Shown: positions 55,440 to 64,000 of the stretch, in pieces | Layout: each line of letters begins with the position of its first letter | How positions within the stretch are numbered: position 1 is the stretch's first letter | DNA from: Haematobia irritans | Lineage: Eukaryota > Arthropoda > Insecta > Diptera > Muscidae | Assembly: GCF_050003625.1 (NCBI RefSeq) | Contig: NC_134397.1 | Span: 267,152,070 to 267,216,069, forward strand | Direction of reading: 5' to 3' | Length of the DNA: 64,000 nt | Translations under genes and position numbers: made by a program | Notes under the pieces: model-generated | Database searches by the model: none | Told to the model about the DNA's origin: nothing | Seen by the model: only the letters and a program-made list of their open reading frames with translations

Positions 55440-55753
55440 TCGATTGTATTTATACGTACTTGTAGCCCTTACATAAGATTATTGCTCGATTTTTACAAAT
55501 TTGGATTTATCCCCCACACTAATTGAGCGATTTTCTCTTTTTTTAATAATGGGCTCAATATTAGTGACATACTAACTCCGTAGGTGCAATATCAACTACA
55601 GCAAGTGTTGCTAGAAGTAGGGGAAATTCCCTATATGTAGGATTTTTCTAATATTTAGTGTCTTGTAGGGACGTAGAGCCACAATGTAAGGACATTTTCA
55701 CTCAACACATTTTTATAATTATTACATTTTGGTGGATCTAGAGGAGGAAATTA
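55440..55753 (-). pseudogene. Retrotransposon fragment paralogous to 14780-15080
   Basis: Reverse complement of the DNA leading into the RNase H fragment ('ctcaattagtgtgggtaat' read on the minus strand). It is cut off at 'agtacat', the same word that precedes family C at 16955, so the RNase H and C-terminal part is missing here. Confidence 0.6.
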
Positions 55754-56187
55754 AATATTTTGAAAAAAAATTCTATAAAAATACAATTTTTACAAAATTT
55801 TCTATAGAAATAAAATGTTGACAAAATTTTCCACAGGAATAAAGTTTTGACTAAAATTGCTATAGAATATTTGTTTGGTAGATTTGTGGTAATCTTCAAA
55901 TTTTGTTAGATTTTTTTGGCACGAGTGGTAACTGTTGTTACCACACATTGTTAAAGATCAAGCTGTTGTTACCACATATTGATCTTTAACAATGTGTGGT
56001 AACAACAGTTACCACTCGTGCCAAAAAAAATCTAACAAAATTTGAAGATTACCACAAATCTACCAAACAAATATTCTATAGCAATTTCAGTCAAAACTTT
56101 ATTCTTGTAGAAAAATTTGTCAACATTTTATTTCTATAGAAAATTTGGTCAAAATTGTATTTTTATAGAAATTTTTTTCAAAATATT
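55754..56187. repeat. Large inverted repeat, 208-bp arms, 17-base loop
   Basis: Left arm 55754-55961 and right arm 55979-56187 are near-perfect reverse complements, including 'ttggtagatttgtggtaatc' and 'taactgttgttaccacaca'; loop 55962-55978. A transcript in either direction would form a long hairpin. The single-arm paralogue is at 14380-14790. Confidence 0.85.
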
Positions 56188-56370
56188 ATTTTTATAAAAA
56201 ATGTTCTCAAAATTTTATTTCTATGGAATTTTTTCTTAAAATTTTATTTCTATAGAAAAATTTCTCACAAAAATTTGTTTATAGAAACTTTTTCCAAAAT
56301 TGTATTTTTATAGAAATTTAACAAAAAATTACTATTTTGAGTAGAATTCTACCAATTGTGGCAACCGTGG
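56188..56370. repeat. Minisatellite E remainder
   Basis: Units of 'aaaattttatttctatagaa' type continue to a decayed TAGAATTCTACCAA end (about 56342-56356) and 'tgtggcaaccgtgg'. Reversed, this corresponds to 14390-14560. Confidence 0.6.
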
Positions 56371-57120
56371 AGGTAATACAAATTTATATTCTAAGTTATA
56401 TACGTTGCATATTCATGTTTTAAGATAATAAAGTACTTAGAACCATTTTTGTTTTGTAATTTTTTTTTTAAATTTAACGAAAAATATTGTAGGGAAAATT
56501 GCATGGGAAAGTAGGGAACTTTTTTTGTCCTTGTAGGGTAAACCGAACATTTTCCCAGGCAACATTGTCTATGAGCTATAGTCAGATTGAGACAAAGCAC
56601 CCATAAACACGTACCCCTTAATTTTCTTAAATATGCAACTGCGGTTTATCTCCCAAACCTATATCAATGTTACCCCACAAATTTTTATGATTACTAATTA
56701 AGTAAGGGTGGTTTAGGGTATGATATAGTCGGCGCCGCCCGACTTTCTACTTTTCTTACTTTTTTTAAATAAAAAATATTGTTTCTTCACTTTAAGAAAA
56801 ACTTGCCATACTTCAATGACACACGACTTTAATGGAATAATTGAAAAGATTCCGTTCCCAAATTTAGCGAAAAAAATTAAAGCAAAGATAACGAGGTGTC
56901 TTTTAATTGAAATGTCTTTGTTTTAAAGAAATATGACTTTAATATTGTGCAAATTACGTAGCCCTAAATTTATCTTTCACATTTTTTTTTCAGTGTAAGA
57001 AATATATAAGGAACAGATTCATCTTTTATTAATGGTTGTGCTCCGTGAATGGCAAAAACAAGTTTATTTGTATTTAACAAAGTTGCATAGAATATTCCAA
57101 GGAAGCGCTACGATGTCGTA
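56371..57120. other. Gene-free DNA with a repeat terminus
   Basis: 56700-56765 is an isolated HINE-type 3' end ('atagtcggcgccgcccgact'). The remainder is AT-rich. No gene. Confidence 0.45.
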
Positions 57121-57776
57121 CACTGAAAAAAAGCATGCCCGGTTCCAAAGATTTTGTCTTTACTTTAAAAATGTTGGTATTGATTCCGAGCCAAATAAGC
57201 GGAGAATAAAGTAAGGATACTTTTAAGACACAATTCTCTTTAAATTTGGGTTTTGTGTACTTGCTTCTAGGAAGCAAATTTTAATTTTTCGCTTTTTCAG
57301 CTTTTTTTTTCTTCATATGCTATCAAAGTCCTTTAAAAACGAGTTAACGACAACTTTATTTTCCAAATCAAGACTTGACTTCCTGTAGAAATTATGATAT
57401 GTTTCAAGTAATAAACGTCTTTAAAATGAAGTGTTGAAAAATATGTCCTATATTTGAACGATTTTTTGCATTGTAGTCAAGATGCAAAAAGGCAACAAAT
57501 TTAAAGACAATTTCATTAGATGTAAAGAATTTTTCTGAGTTATTAAAGTCAAGTTGACCTTAGCCCAAAATTTTTTTCTTTCATGTTATGATACCCGTTT
57601 TTAAGTGAAATCACTTAATTATAAGGATAATACGACTTCATTGAAAAGTTTATCGACTTTTGGACAAGGAAACAAAACTTTATAGTAGAGAATTGCGTCT
57701 TCCGTGCTAAGTAAATTTTGCATTCGTATTTTAAAGACATGAAATCTTTGACCTCACGACAATATTTTTTTCAGTG
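57121..57776 (+). mobile_element. MITE M1 copy
   Basis: 656 bp, ends CACTGAAAAAAAGCATGCC and ATATTTTTTTCAGTG, flanked by TA on both sides. It is close to the apparent consensus of the family. Confidence 0.85.
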
Positions 57777-59194
57777 TATGGAGAAATGTAATCAATATCA
57801 ATGTAATTGCCAAAGATATCTCAACAAAATCCCAGAGTGTTGATGATATGCACATTCTTCAAATCCTTTATATGAAATAGCAACCATCCGTGTTGCAAAG
57901 ACTTAAACACTAGAACTTTAATTTTTAATATCCTCCTGACAGAAGTTAGATAACTTTTCTTGTTTTTATTTTTTGTGTTCCTGCTAAAATATTTTGAATA
58001 CAGCATAACATTCCCCATACAAACTGTCATGGGTAAATTCTTGCAATTTGCACAAATTTTTATGTGAATGGTTGCTTAAATATTTGCATTTGAATAACAT
58101 TTAAATGGCAGTCACAACTCAATCACTGGAATTGTCGTCATAGGAAACTTCGAATTGCAATTGGAATTGCAATGTAGAAATATCCAAATGAGAGATATTC
58201 AACATTTACAATATTCATATAGTACTCGTCTATGCCAATCTTTGTTTTACCTTTACTTTCACAAATTATGAATTTTATGTCAAAGGTAATACAAATTCAT
58301 AATATTTGCAAAATTTTATAAAGAGATCATTTAAAAGGATTAAAATTGACCAATTAAAGAATTTATTATCTTTTAACTTAATATAAGACTTTCGATTAAA
58401 TTATATAAACCAAAATAATGAGCATGAGTTGAACCACATTTCATATGATTGGTTCTTCTGAAAAAAAGTTCTTCAGGAAATTGGTTTAATTGGATCCAAA
58501 GATTTTGGTATTGTTTCCGAGCCAAAGATGAGGCTTTTTTTAAAATAAAGACATTTTTAGGGATCCATCTAGCTTTATATCTAAGATCAATAAATTTAAA
58601 TTTAGGATAAAGCTTTCATTTATAGAATTTGCAATCTCATTTTACGATGTATTAATGAATCTATTCACGTACGAAAAAATGTCGATTTAGAAATAAACAC
58701 AACCCACTAAAAAAAGAGCTTCCAAAAAAAAAAAAGAATTTGTATCTCCAACTTGTGATTCGGAAAGAGTCGAAACTTGTATAAATTCCAATGAATTTTA
58801 TATGGACTTGTCATAGGACAGAAGTACTTCGTTTTCGAATCCTTTACATTGCTTTAGAAGCTGTGCCATAGAAATTCATTTAAATGAAGGAAATACAAAC
58901 ACTAAAAAGAATTCACCAATTTATTATTACACCTTTATTTATAATTTGTTGAACATATTGAACAATAAGCCTCGAAACGTCAATTAAAATGTTTGCGATA
59001 TGATCGTACTATGACACCAATGCACAACATTCTAACTACTTCCCGAGATGTTCTTTATTAGTATGGATTTGTCTTGTACATTACTTGATTTTTGTATATC
59101 CTTAGATATTATATATTTTTAGTTATGTTATAAGCTTAGTCTGTAAGGATTGTAATGCAAATCCAAAGACTGAAATAAATAAATAAATAATAGA
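57777..59194. other. Gene-free AT-rich DNA
   Basis: Only a diverged M1-type remnant (about 58440-58720, 'attgtttccgagccaaagat') is recognisable. Nothing coding or RNA-like is seen. Confidence 0.5.
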
Positions 59195-60222
59195 AAACAA
59201 GTATATACGCCCGTAATTTCGGCCAGGCCGAATCTTATGTACCCTCCACCATGGATTGCGTAGAAACTTCTACGAAAGACTGTCATCCACAATCGAATTA
59301 CTTGGGTTGTGGCATCTTAAAACTTCTTAACATCGTTTTCTAAATTGTTAGTTAGTCCATACGTGGTATATATTAGACAAAAAAGGTAAGTCTACAAATA
59401 ATTACGAATCGATATGGTCTTTTGCACTGTACGTAGAGAGCCAGAATTGAAATATGGGTGTCGCTTATATGTGGGCTATATACAATTATGATATGGACCA
59501 ATTTTTGTGTGATTGGGGATCGATTTATCAGGGCTATATATAACTACAGACCGATATGGACCTAGTTAGGCATGGTTGTTAACGGCCATATACTAGCATA
59601 ATGTACCAAATTATAACTGACTCGGATGAAATTTGCTCTTCCAAGTGGCTCCAAAACCAAATCTCGGGATCGGTTTATATGGGGGCTATATATGATTATG
59701 GACTGATATGTTCCACTTTTGGCAGGGTTGTTAAATATCATATACTACCACCACGTACCAAACTTCAACCAGATCGGATGAATTTTGCTTCTCCGAAAGG
59801 GTCAAATATGGGGGCTATATATAATTATGGACTGATATGAACCAATTCCTGCATGGTTGTTGGATACCATATACTAACTTCAGGTACCAAATTTCAAACG
59901 AATCGGATAAATTTTACTCTTCCAAGGGGCTCCGGAGGTCAAATCTGGGGATCGGTTTATATGGGGGCTATATATAATTATGGACCGATTTCGACCAATT
60001 TTTGCATTGGTGTCTGAGGCCATATACTAACACCACGTACCAAATTTCAACTGAATCAGATGAATTTTGGTCTTCCAAGAAGCTCCGGAGGTCAAATCTG
60101 GTGATCGGTTTATATGGGGGCTATATATAATTATGGACCGATGTTGACCAATTTTTGCATAGTTGTTAAAGACCATATACCAATTTTCAGCCGGATCGGA
60201 TGAAATTTGTTTCTCTTAGAGG
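59195..60222 (+). repeat. HINE-like family B, left segment
   Basis: Opens AAAACAAGTATATACGCCC and the perfect hairpin TTCGGCCAGGCCGAA (59219-59233), then 'ctccaccatggattgcgtag' and about six monomers of roughly 120 bp. It is interrupted by a hAT-like element and continues at 61640-61957. Confidence 0.7.
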
Positions 60223-60620
60223 CATTAGCGTAGCTAGACAATTTTCCTAGGGGGGGCTATAGCCCCCCTAGCTAAAACTTTATAGACTGAACTTATAGGT
60301 TCAACTAATGTTTTATTTCATAAAATTGAATAAAAAATAGACATCAAAATAACTCGAGAATCAATTTATAATAAAGCAACTAAAAGTACCCTACGGGAAA
60401 TTGGTGCAAATTGCCACTGACGGACCTATCACAGATCTGGACCTGTGCTGCAGTTAGTTGCAATTTTCACATTTAGTGAAATAAAATTATCAGAATAACC
60501 TTTTGTTCGACATATTAAAAAAAAAAAAAAAATCATTTCGGGTTCGATTAGGAGCCCAAATTGAAAGAGATTTCTAAGAGTTTGTCCGAGACTGGTTCCT
60601 GAGGACCTGTTTATGGGTTG

Positions 60621-60962
60621 CCACCGTGGTGCAATGGTTAGCATGCCCGCCTTGCATACACAAGGTCGTGGGTTCGATTCCTGCTACGACCGAACACCAA
60701 AAAGTTTTTCAGCGGTGGATTATCCCACCTCAGTAATGCTGGTGACATTTCTGAGGGTTTCAAAGCTTCTCTAAGTGGTTTCACTAGAATGTGGAACGCC
60801 GTTCGGACTCGGCTATAAAAAGGAGGTCCCTTGTCATTGAGTTTAACATGGAATCGGGCAGCACTCAGTGATAAGAGAGAAGTTCACCACTGTGGTATCA
60901 CAATGGACTGAATAGTCTAAGTGAGCCTGATACATCGGGCTGCCACATAACCTAACCTAACC
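60621..60962 (+). mobile_element. tRNA-derived SINE, best-preserved copy
   Basis: 342 bp, sense, flanked by TATGGGTTG (60612-60620, 60963-60971). A box TGGTGCAATGG (60627-60637) and perfect B box GGTTCGATTCC (60671-60681) mark the RNA polymerase III promoter of the tRNA-like head. The body and a CCTAACCTAACC tail follow. There is no poly(A). Confidence 0.92.
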
Positions 60963-61059
60963 TATGGGTTGCTCCTGCTAAATTGTCCCAGGACGTGTCC
61001 TTTGGGGTGAGTCCAAGACGCGTCCTAAAATGTAAGTTTACTCCGTCAATGACAAACCC

Positions 61060-61347
61060 ATGTTAAGGTGGACGGTCCCTTCCATACGTTTAAAAATCAT
61101 AAAAAAGTATAAAAATTATTTATTTGGGAAAATATCACAAAATTTTTAATTCACATTCAAAACACTGAATTCAGATCACACCTTAAGAAGTGATGCAAAT
61201 TCATTGCAACGGTTGTTGAAACGGTGGACATTCGTTCTATGACAAGTTCATATTACATTCATCGCTTCTCCGCCAATTTTGTACCACTTCCAGACCCAAA
61301 AAGAACATTTTCACTTCTTTTTTGGCGACGCTTTTTTGCAGCATTTT
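61060..61347 (+). mobile_element. M4 remnant inside hAT copy 2
   Basis: 'aattcagatcacacctta', 'aagtgatgcaaattcattg' and 'ttttttggcgacgcttttt', then a decayed end TTTTTTGCAGC. The same decayed end occurs in hAT copy 1 (GCTGCAAAAAAGCG), so the M4 insertion predates the split of the two hAT copies. Confidence 0.6.
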
Positions 61348-61639
61348 TAAGATATTAATTTATGAAAGAATAGTTTTAATATCAATTACTATTTTTTATT
61401 CAACTAAATCATAAGTTCAACCACAGCTTTATTTCATAAATATCAGACTTCCACCACAACCCAAGTAATTCGATTGTGCATGAAAGTCTTTAGTGTAACT
61501 TTGTGCGTTGTACGAGTATATACTTGTTTAATTTTTATAAAAATGTCAAATCGTAAATAGGTTTTCAAATTCTGGGGGTGGGCTAAAATTTTTCTGGGGG
61601 GGTCTAAGCCCCCTCCCCAGAGGCCTTCCTACGCTTATG

Positions 61640-61957
61640 CTTAGAGGATCGGCAAGCCAAATTTGGGGGTCCGTTTATATGGGGGCTATACGTAAAAGTG
61701 GACCGATATGGTCCATTTGCAATACCATCCGACCTACATCAATAACAACTACTTGTGCCAAGTTTCAAGTCGATACCTTGTTTCGTTCGGAAGTTAGCGT
61801 GATTTCAACAGACGGACGGACATGCTCAGATCGACTCAGAATTTCACCACGACCCAGAATATATATACTTTATGGGATCTTAGAGCAATATTTCGATGTG
61901 TTACAAACGGAATGACAAACTTATTATACCCCGTCTTTGGTGGTGGGTATAAAAAGG
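61640..61957 (+). repeat. HINE-like family B, right end
   Basis: Last monomer, then 'cagacggacggacatgctca', 'tttcgatgtgttacaaacgg' and the closing hairpin TATACCCCGTCTTTGGTGG with return arm GGGTATAAAA. Confidence 0.65.
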
Positions 61958-62056
61958 GTGCAAAAGTTCAAATCTCATCAGCGGGGATTTTTTATCAACT
62001 ATTTTCCAAAAGATTGCTTTTTATATTGTACATCACTTTTATACCCACCACCATAG

Positions 62057-62228
62057 AATGTGTCTTAACCCTGGAAAGTCAAAATTTCTGATGATACCCA
62101 GGCGTAGTATAACGGTTAACATTGATCCCCAAATTAAGATAAATGATCAACGAATAAATATTGTAACGTCAGCTAAGATCCTTGGCATCATGCTGAACAG
62201 CTCATTTAGTTGGGCTGATCACATTAAC
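62057..62228 (+). pseudogene. Non-LTR reverse transcriptase fragment, part 1
   Basis: CLNPGKSKFLMIPRR and AKILGIMLNSSFSWADHIN are the thumb region just after the catalytic palm of a non-LTR reverse transcriptase. It is open until an M2 MITE enters at 62231. The upstream catalytic part is absent; a repeat end (about 62040-62056) precedes it. Confidence 0.75.
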
Positions 62229-62230
62229 TA

Positions 62231-63207
62231 CACGCTCACAAAAAATCGCTTCTGTAACATATACTCCCAAACATATTTTGCTTCAAGCATATATATTTTT
62301 GCGTATTGCCCAAACATTTATATGTTTGATCTCTTCCAATATATAATATGTTTGAAAGCATATTGGTCTAAACAATATATATTTGGGTAGTCTAAGTTCC
62401 AAACATTTTGTATTTTTGCATCCAAATTCAATAATGTCTTCCAAAAAACAATATGTTATTTTGTGAACATATAATATGTTTGGAAGCATTTTGCACCCAA
62501 AAATATTATATGCTTAAAAAAATTCTCCCAAACAATATTGTGCTCAAAATTTTATTTATTTATTTATATATTTACAATCATAATGAATTATGAAAATAAA
62601 CAGGTAATATAGGTGCTAACAACATAGGTTTTCGACCTGAATGCTCAAAATTTTGTTTCTGCCTAATTGTATATTCCCCCACATCTTTCTCACTTCCACG
62701 AGATTTTTTAGTTCTTAGCACCTTTTTCTGTAATACAAACATTGTAGAAGAAATTATTCAATTGTATGATTTTATTTTAATTTTACCTTTTGCTGGACGG
62801 GGATTCGAACAGCGGACCACACAGTTTGTAAGAATCAAAGAAGTAGCTGATCAATTGCCCAAGGAAAAATAAAAAAATAAAATGTTAATTTTGTAATAAC
62901 AAGCAACAACCACCAACTTAATTCAATATCGCTCCAGGTTAAATAGCGCTCCAAGCTACTAAACACATATATGTTTATAGGCTATTTCTAAATTAATATA
63001 TGTTTGCATTCAAGCATATTATATTTACAAACATTCTATGTCCCAAACATAATATGTTCTAAGATATTAACATATATGTCCCAAACATGTTATGCTAGTT
63101 TATGAACATTATATGCTTGCACTCAAAAATATTGTGTTTAAAAATTTGTGTTCCAAACATATAAGGTTTATAGCCAAACATATGAAAAACAGTCATTTTC
63201 ATCCGTG
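62231..63207. mobile_element. MITE M2 copy splitting a reverse transcriptase
   Basis: 977 bp, ends CACGCTCACAAAAAATCGCT and CATTTTCATCCGTG, flanked by TA (62229-62230, 63208-63209). It is nearly collinear with 8017-8981. The tRNA-like box GTTCGAATCCCC (minus strand) lies at about 62797-62810. Confidence 0.85.
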
Positions 63208-63209
63208 TA

Positions 63210-63700
63210 TATTAGTGGTCAGATTTATGCCAGACTCAGGATTCTTTGGTCTACACAGATGTTGACGCCTTTGCCTATAAGGGTACTTTTGGCAAAAAGT
63301 AATATGATGTCAATTATATTGTATGGCTGTGAGCTTTTTGGTAGCTGTGATGCGGAATGCAAACGTAAGGTAAATTTGGCATTCAATAACATAATTAGGT
63401 ACGTTTATGGTTTTGGGGCGATTTGACCACGTATCCCAGTTCCGCAGGCTTTTATATGGGATGGATCTTGAGGGATTGCTTGATTTTAGGCTTATGTTGT
63501 TTCTCCATCGGATAATTTATTCACACGAACCATTTTATTTATATGATAGGATACGGTTTGCTAGGTCTAATAGGGGAAACATTATTGTTCTAATTCGGCA
63601 TCAAAGTCATGTTTTAGATTGGCATTTCTACATAAATGCAGTACGCCTCTGGAATATATTACCCCACGACATTCAACTGACAAGCAACACAATGCAATTT
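63210..63700 (+). pseudogene. Non-LTR reverse transcriptase fragment, part 2
   Basis: Same protein after the MITE: SGQIYARLRILW, LYGCELFGSCDAE, NIIRYVYG, then a frameshift at about 63410 and GRFDHVSQFRRLLYGMDLEG, LDFRLMLFLHRII and NAVRLWNILPHDIQ (C-terminal region). It is cut at 63701 by a family B repeat. No endonuclease or catalytic palm is present. Confidence 0.75.
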
Positions 63701-64000
63701 AAAACAAGTATATACGGCCGTAAGTTCGGCCAGGCCGAATCTTATGTACCCTCCACCATGGATTACGTAGAAACTTCTACGAAAGACTGTCATCCACAAT
63801 CGAAATACTTGGGTTGTGGTATCTTAAAACTTGTTAACATGGTTTTCTAAATTGTGAGTTAGTCCATAAGTGGTATGCTATATGGGGGCTATATATAATT
63901 ATGAACTTGATATGGACCAATTTTTGTGTGATTGGAAATCGATTTATCTGAGGGATATATATAACTATAGACCGATATGGACCTAGTTAGGCATGGTTGT
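63701..64000 (+). repeat. HINE-like family B, runs off the window
   Basis: AAAACAAGTATATACGGCCG, hairpin TTCGGCCAGGCCGAA, 'ctccaccatggattacgtag', then the first monomers. It continues past the window edge. Confidence 0.7.

Larger units (their letters stand above)
60223..61639 (+). mobile_element. hAT-like non-autonomous element, copy 2
   Basis: 1417 bp, ends CATTAGCGTAGCTAGACA and GGCCTTCCTACGCTTATG, flanked by the perfect 8-bp duplication CTTAGAGG (60215-60222, 61640-61647). G-rich and C-rich runs (GGGGGGGCTATAGCCCCCC) sit just inside. It contains a SINE (60621-60962) and an M4 remnant (about 61060-61347), and the right third is collinear with copy 1 reversed. Confidence 0.85.

Noticed and set aside
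60621..60700. Possible functional tRNA gene at the SINE head
   Set aside because: A and B boxes are present, but the anticodon arm does not form a standard 5-bp stem with 7-base loop, and the same head recurs as part of a dispersed SINE.

Overview
The window is AT-rich nuclear DNA of an insect, most likely a calyptrate (muscid-type) fly. The evidence is a cluster of intronless secreted trypsin-like proteases with insect-style TATA and initiator promoters, a Himar1-type (irritans group) mariner copy, other fly-type Tc1/mariner elements, and non-LTR retrotransposon debris resembling I/R1 and Jockey elements. Haematobia, Stomoxys or Musca are plausible sources. The genus is inference, not shown by the sequence.

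Cellular genes. I find six, all on the minus strand, all single-exon S1A serine protease zymogens with a signal peptide, a short pro-peptide and an R|IVGG or R|IIGG activation site: 300-1076, 10780-11547, 20534-21295, 22786-23607, 32612-33388 and 38672-39436. Five keep His-Asp-Ser and Asp189 (trypsin-like specificity). The fourth has Phe in place of the catalytic Ser and Arg in place of Gly226, so it reads as a pseudo-protease with a Lys/Ala-repeat pro-peptide. The third and fourth are only 1.5 kb apart and share a core-promoter block. The set looks like a tandem array pushed apart by transposon insertions. No cellular gene is visible from 39.4 to 64 kb.

Mobile DNA fills almost everything else. 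(1) HINE/DINE-like elements, bounded by short hairpins and carrying internal tandem monomers of about 100-160 bp, occur in several families (called A, B, C, D and F here). (2) MITEs: M1 (CACTGAAAAAAA ends, TA target duplication, about 655 bp), M2 (AACATATG-rich, TA target duplication, up to 980 bp, with tRNA-like modules), M3 (CACTGAAAAAAC..GTGAACCC), M4 (CCCAGCAAAAAA ends, 2-bp duplication), and two foldback MITEs. (3) Two hAT-like elements with perfect 8-bp duplications. (4) A tRNA-derived SINE with a CCTAA-type tail, in at least five good copies, four of them with 9-13 bp duplications. (5) Tc1/mariner transposases: two nearly identical DD41D (rosa-type) copies, one more decayed relative, one DD37E copy with an intact catalytic domain, a DD37E fragment, and one dead Himar1-like copy. 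(6) Pieces of non-LTR reverse transcriptase and RNase H at 15-16.8, 33.6-36.9, 47.2-49.1 and 62.1-63.7 kb. (7) A 'TTTCTATAGAAAATTTTGTCAAAA' type minisatellite, written here only by its units TTTCTATAGAAA and TTTTGTCAAAA.

Layout. 0-1.3 kb protease 1; 1.3-10.7 kb repeats; 10.8-11.6 kb protease 2; 11.8-20.4 kb repeats, including a composite block (14.4-20.4 kb) whose inverted paralogue lies at 54.3-56.4 kb; 20.5-23.7 kb proteases 3 and 4; 24-32 kb repeats; 32.6-33.4 kb protease 5; 33.6-38.5 kb retrotransposon, mariner and SINE debris; 38.7-39.4 kb protease 6; 39.4-64 kb mobile DNA only, with a three-level insertion nest at 49.7-51.75 kb and a 208-bp-arm hairpin at 55.75-56.19 kb.

How the genes may work together is inference. 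The proteases could be co-regulated secreted digestive or reproductive-tract enzymes, with the inactive paralogue acting as a binding or regulatory partner.
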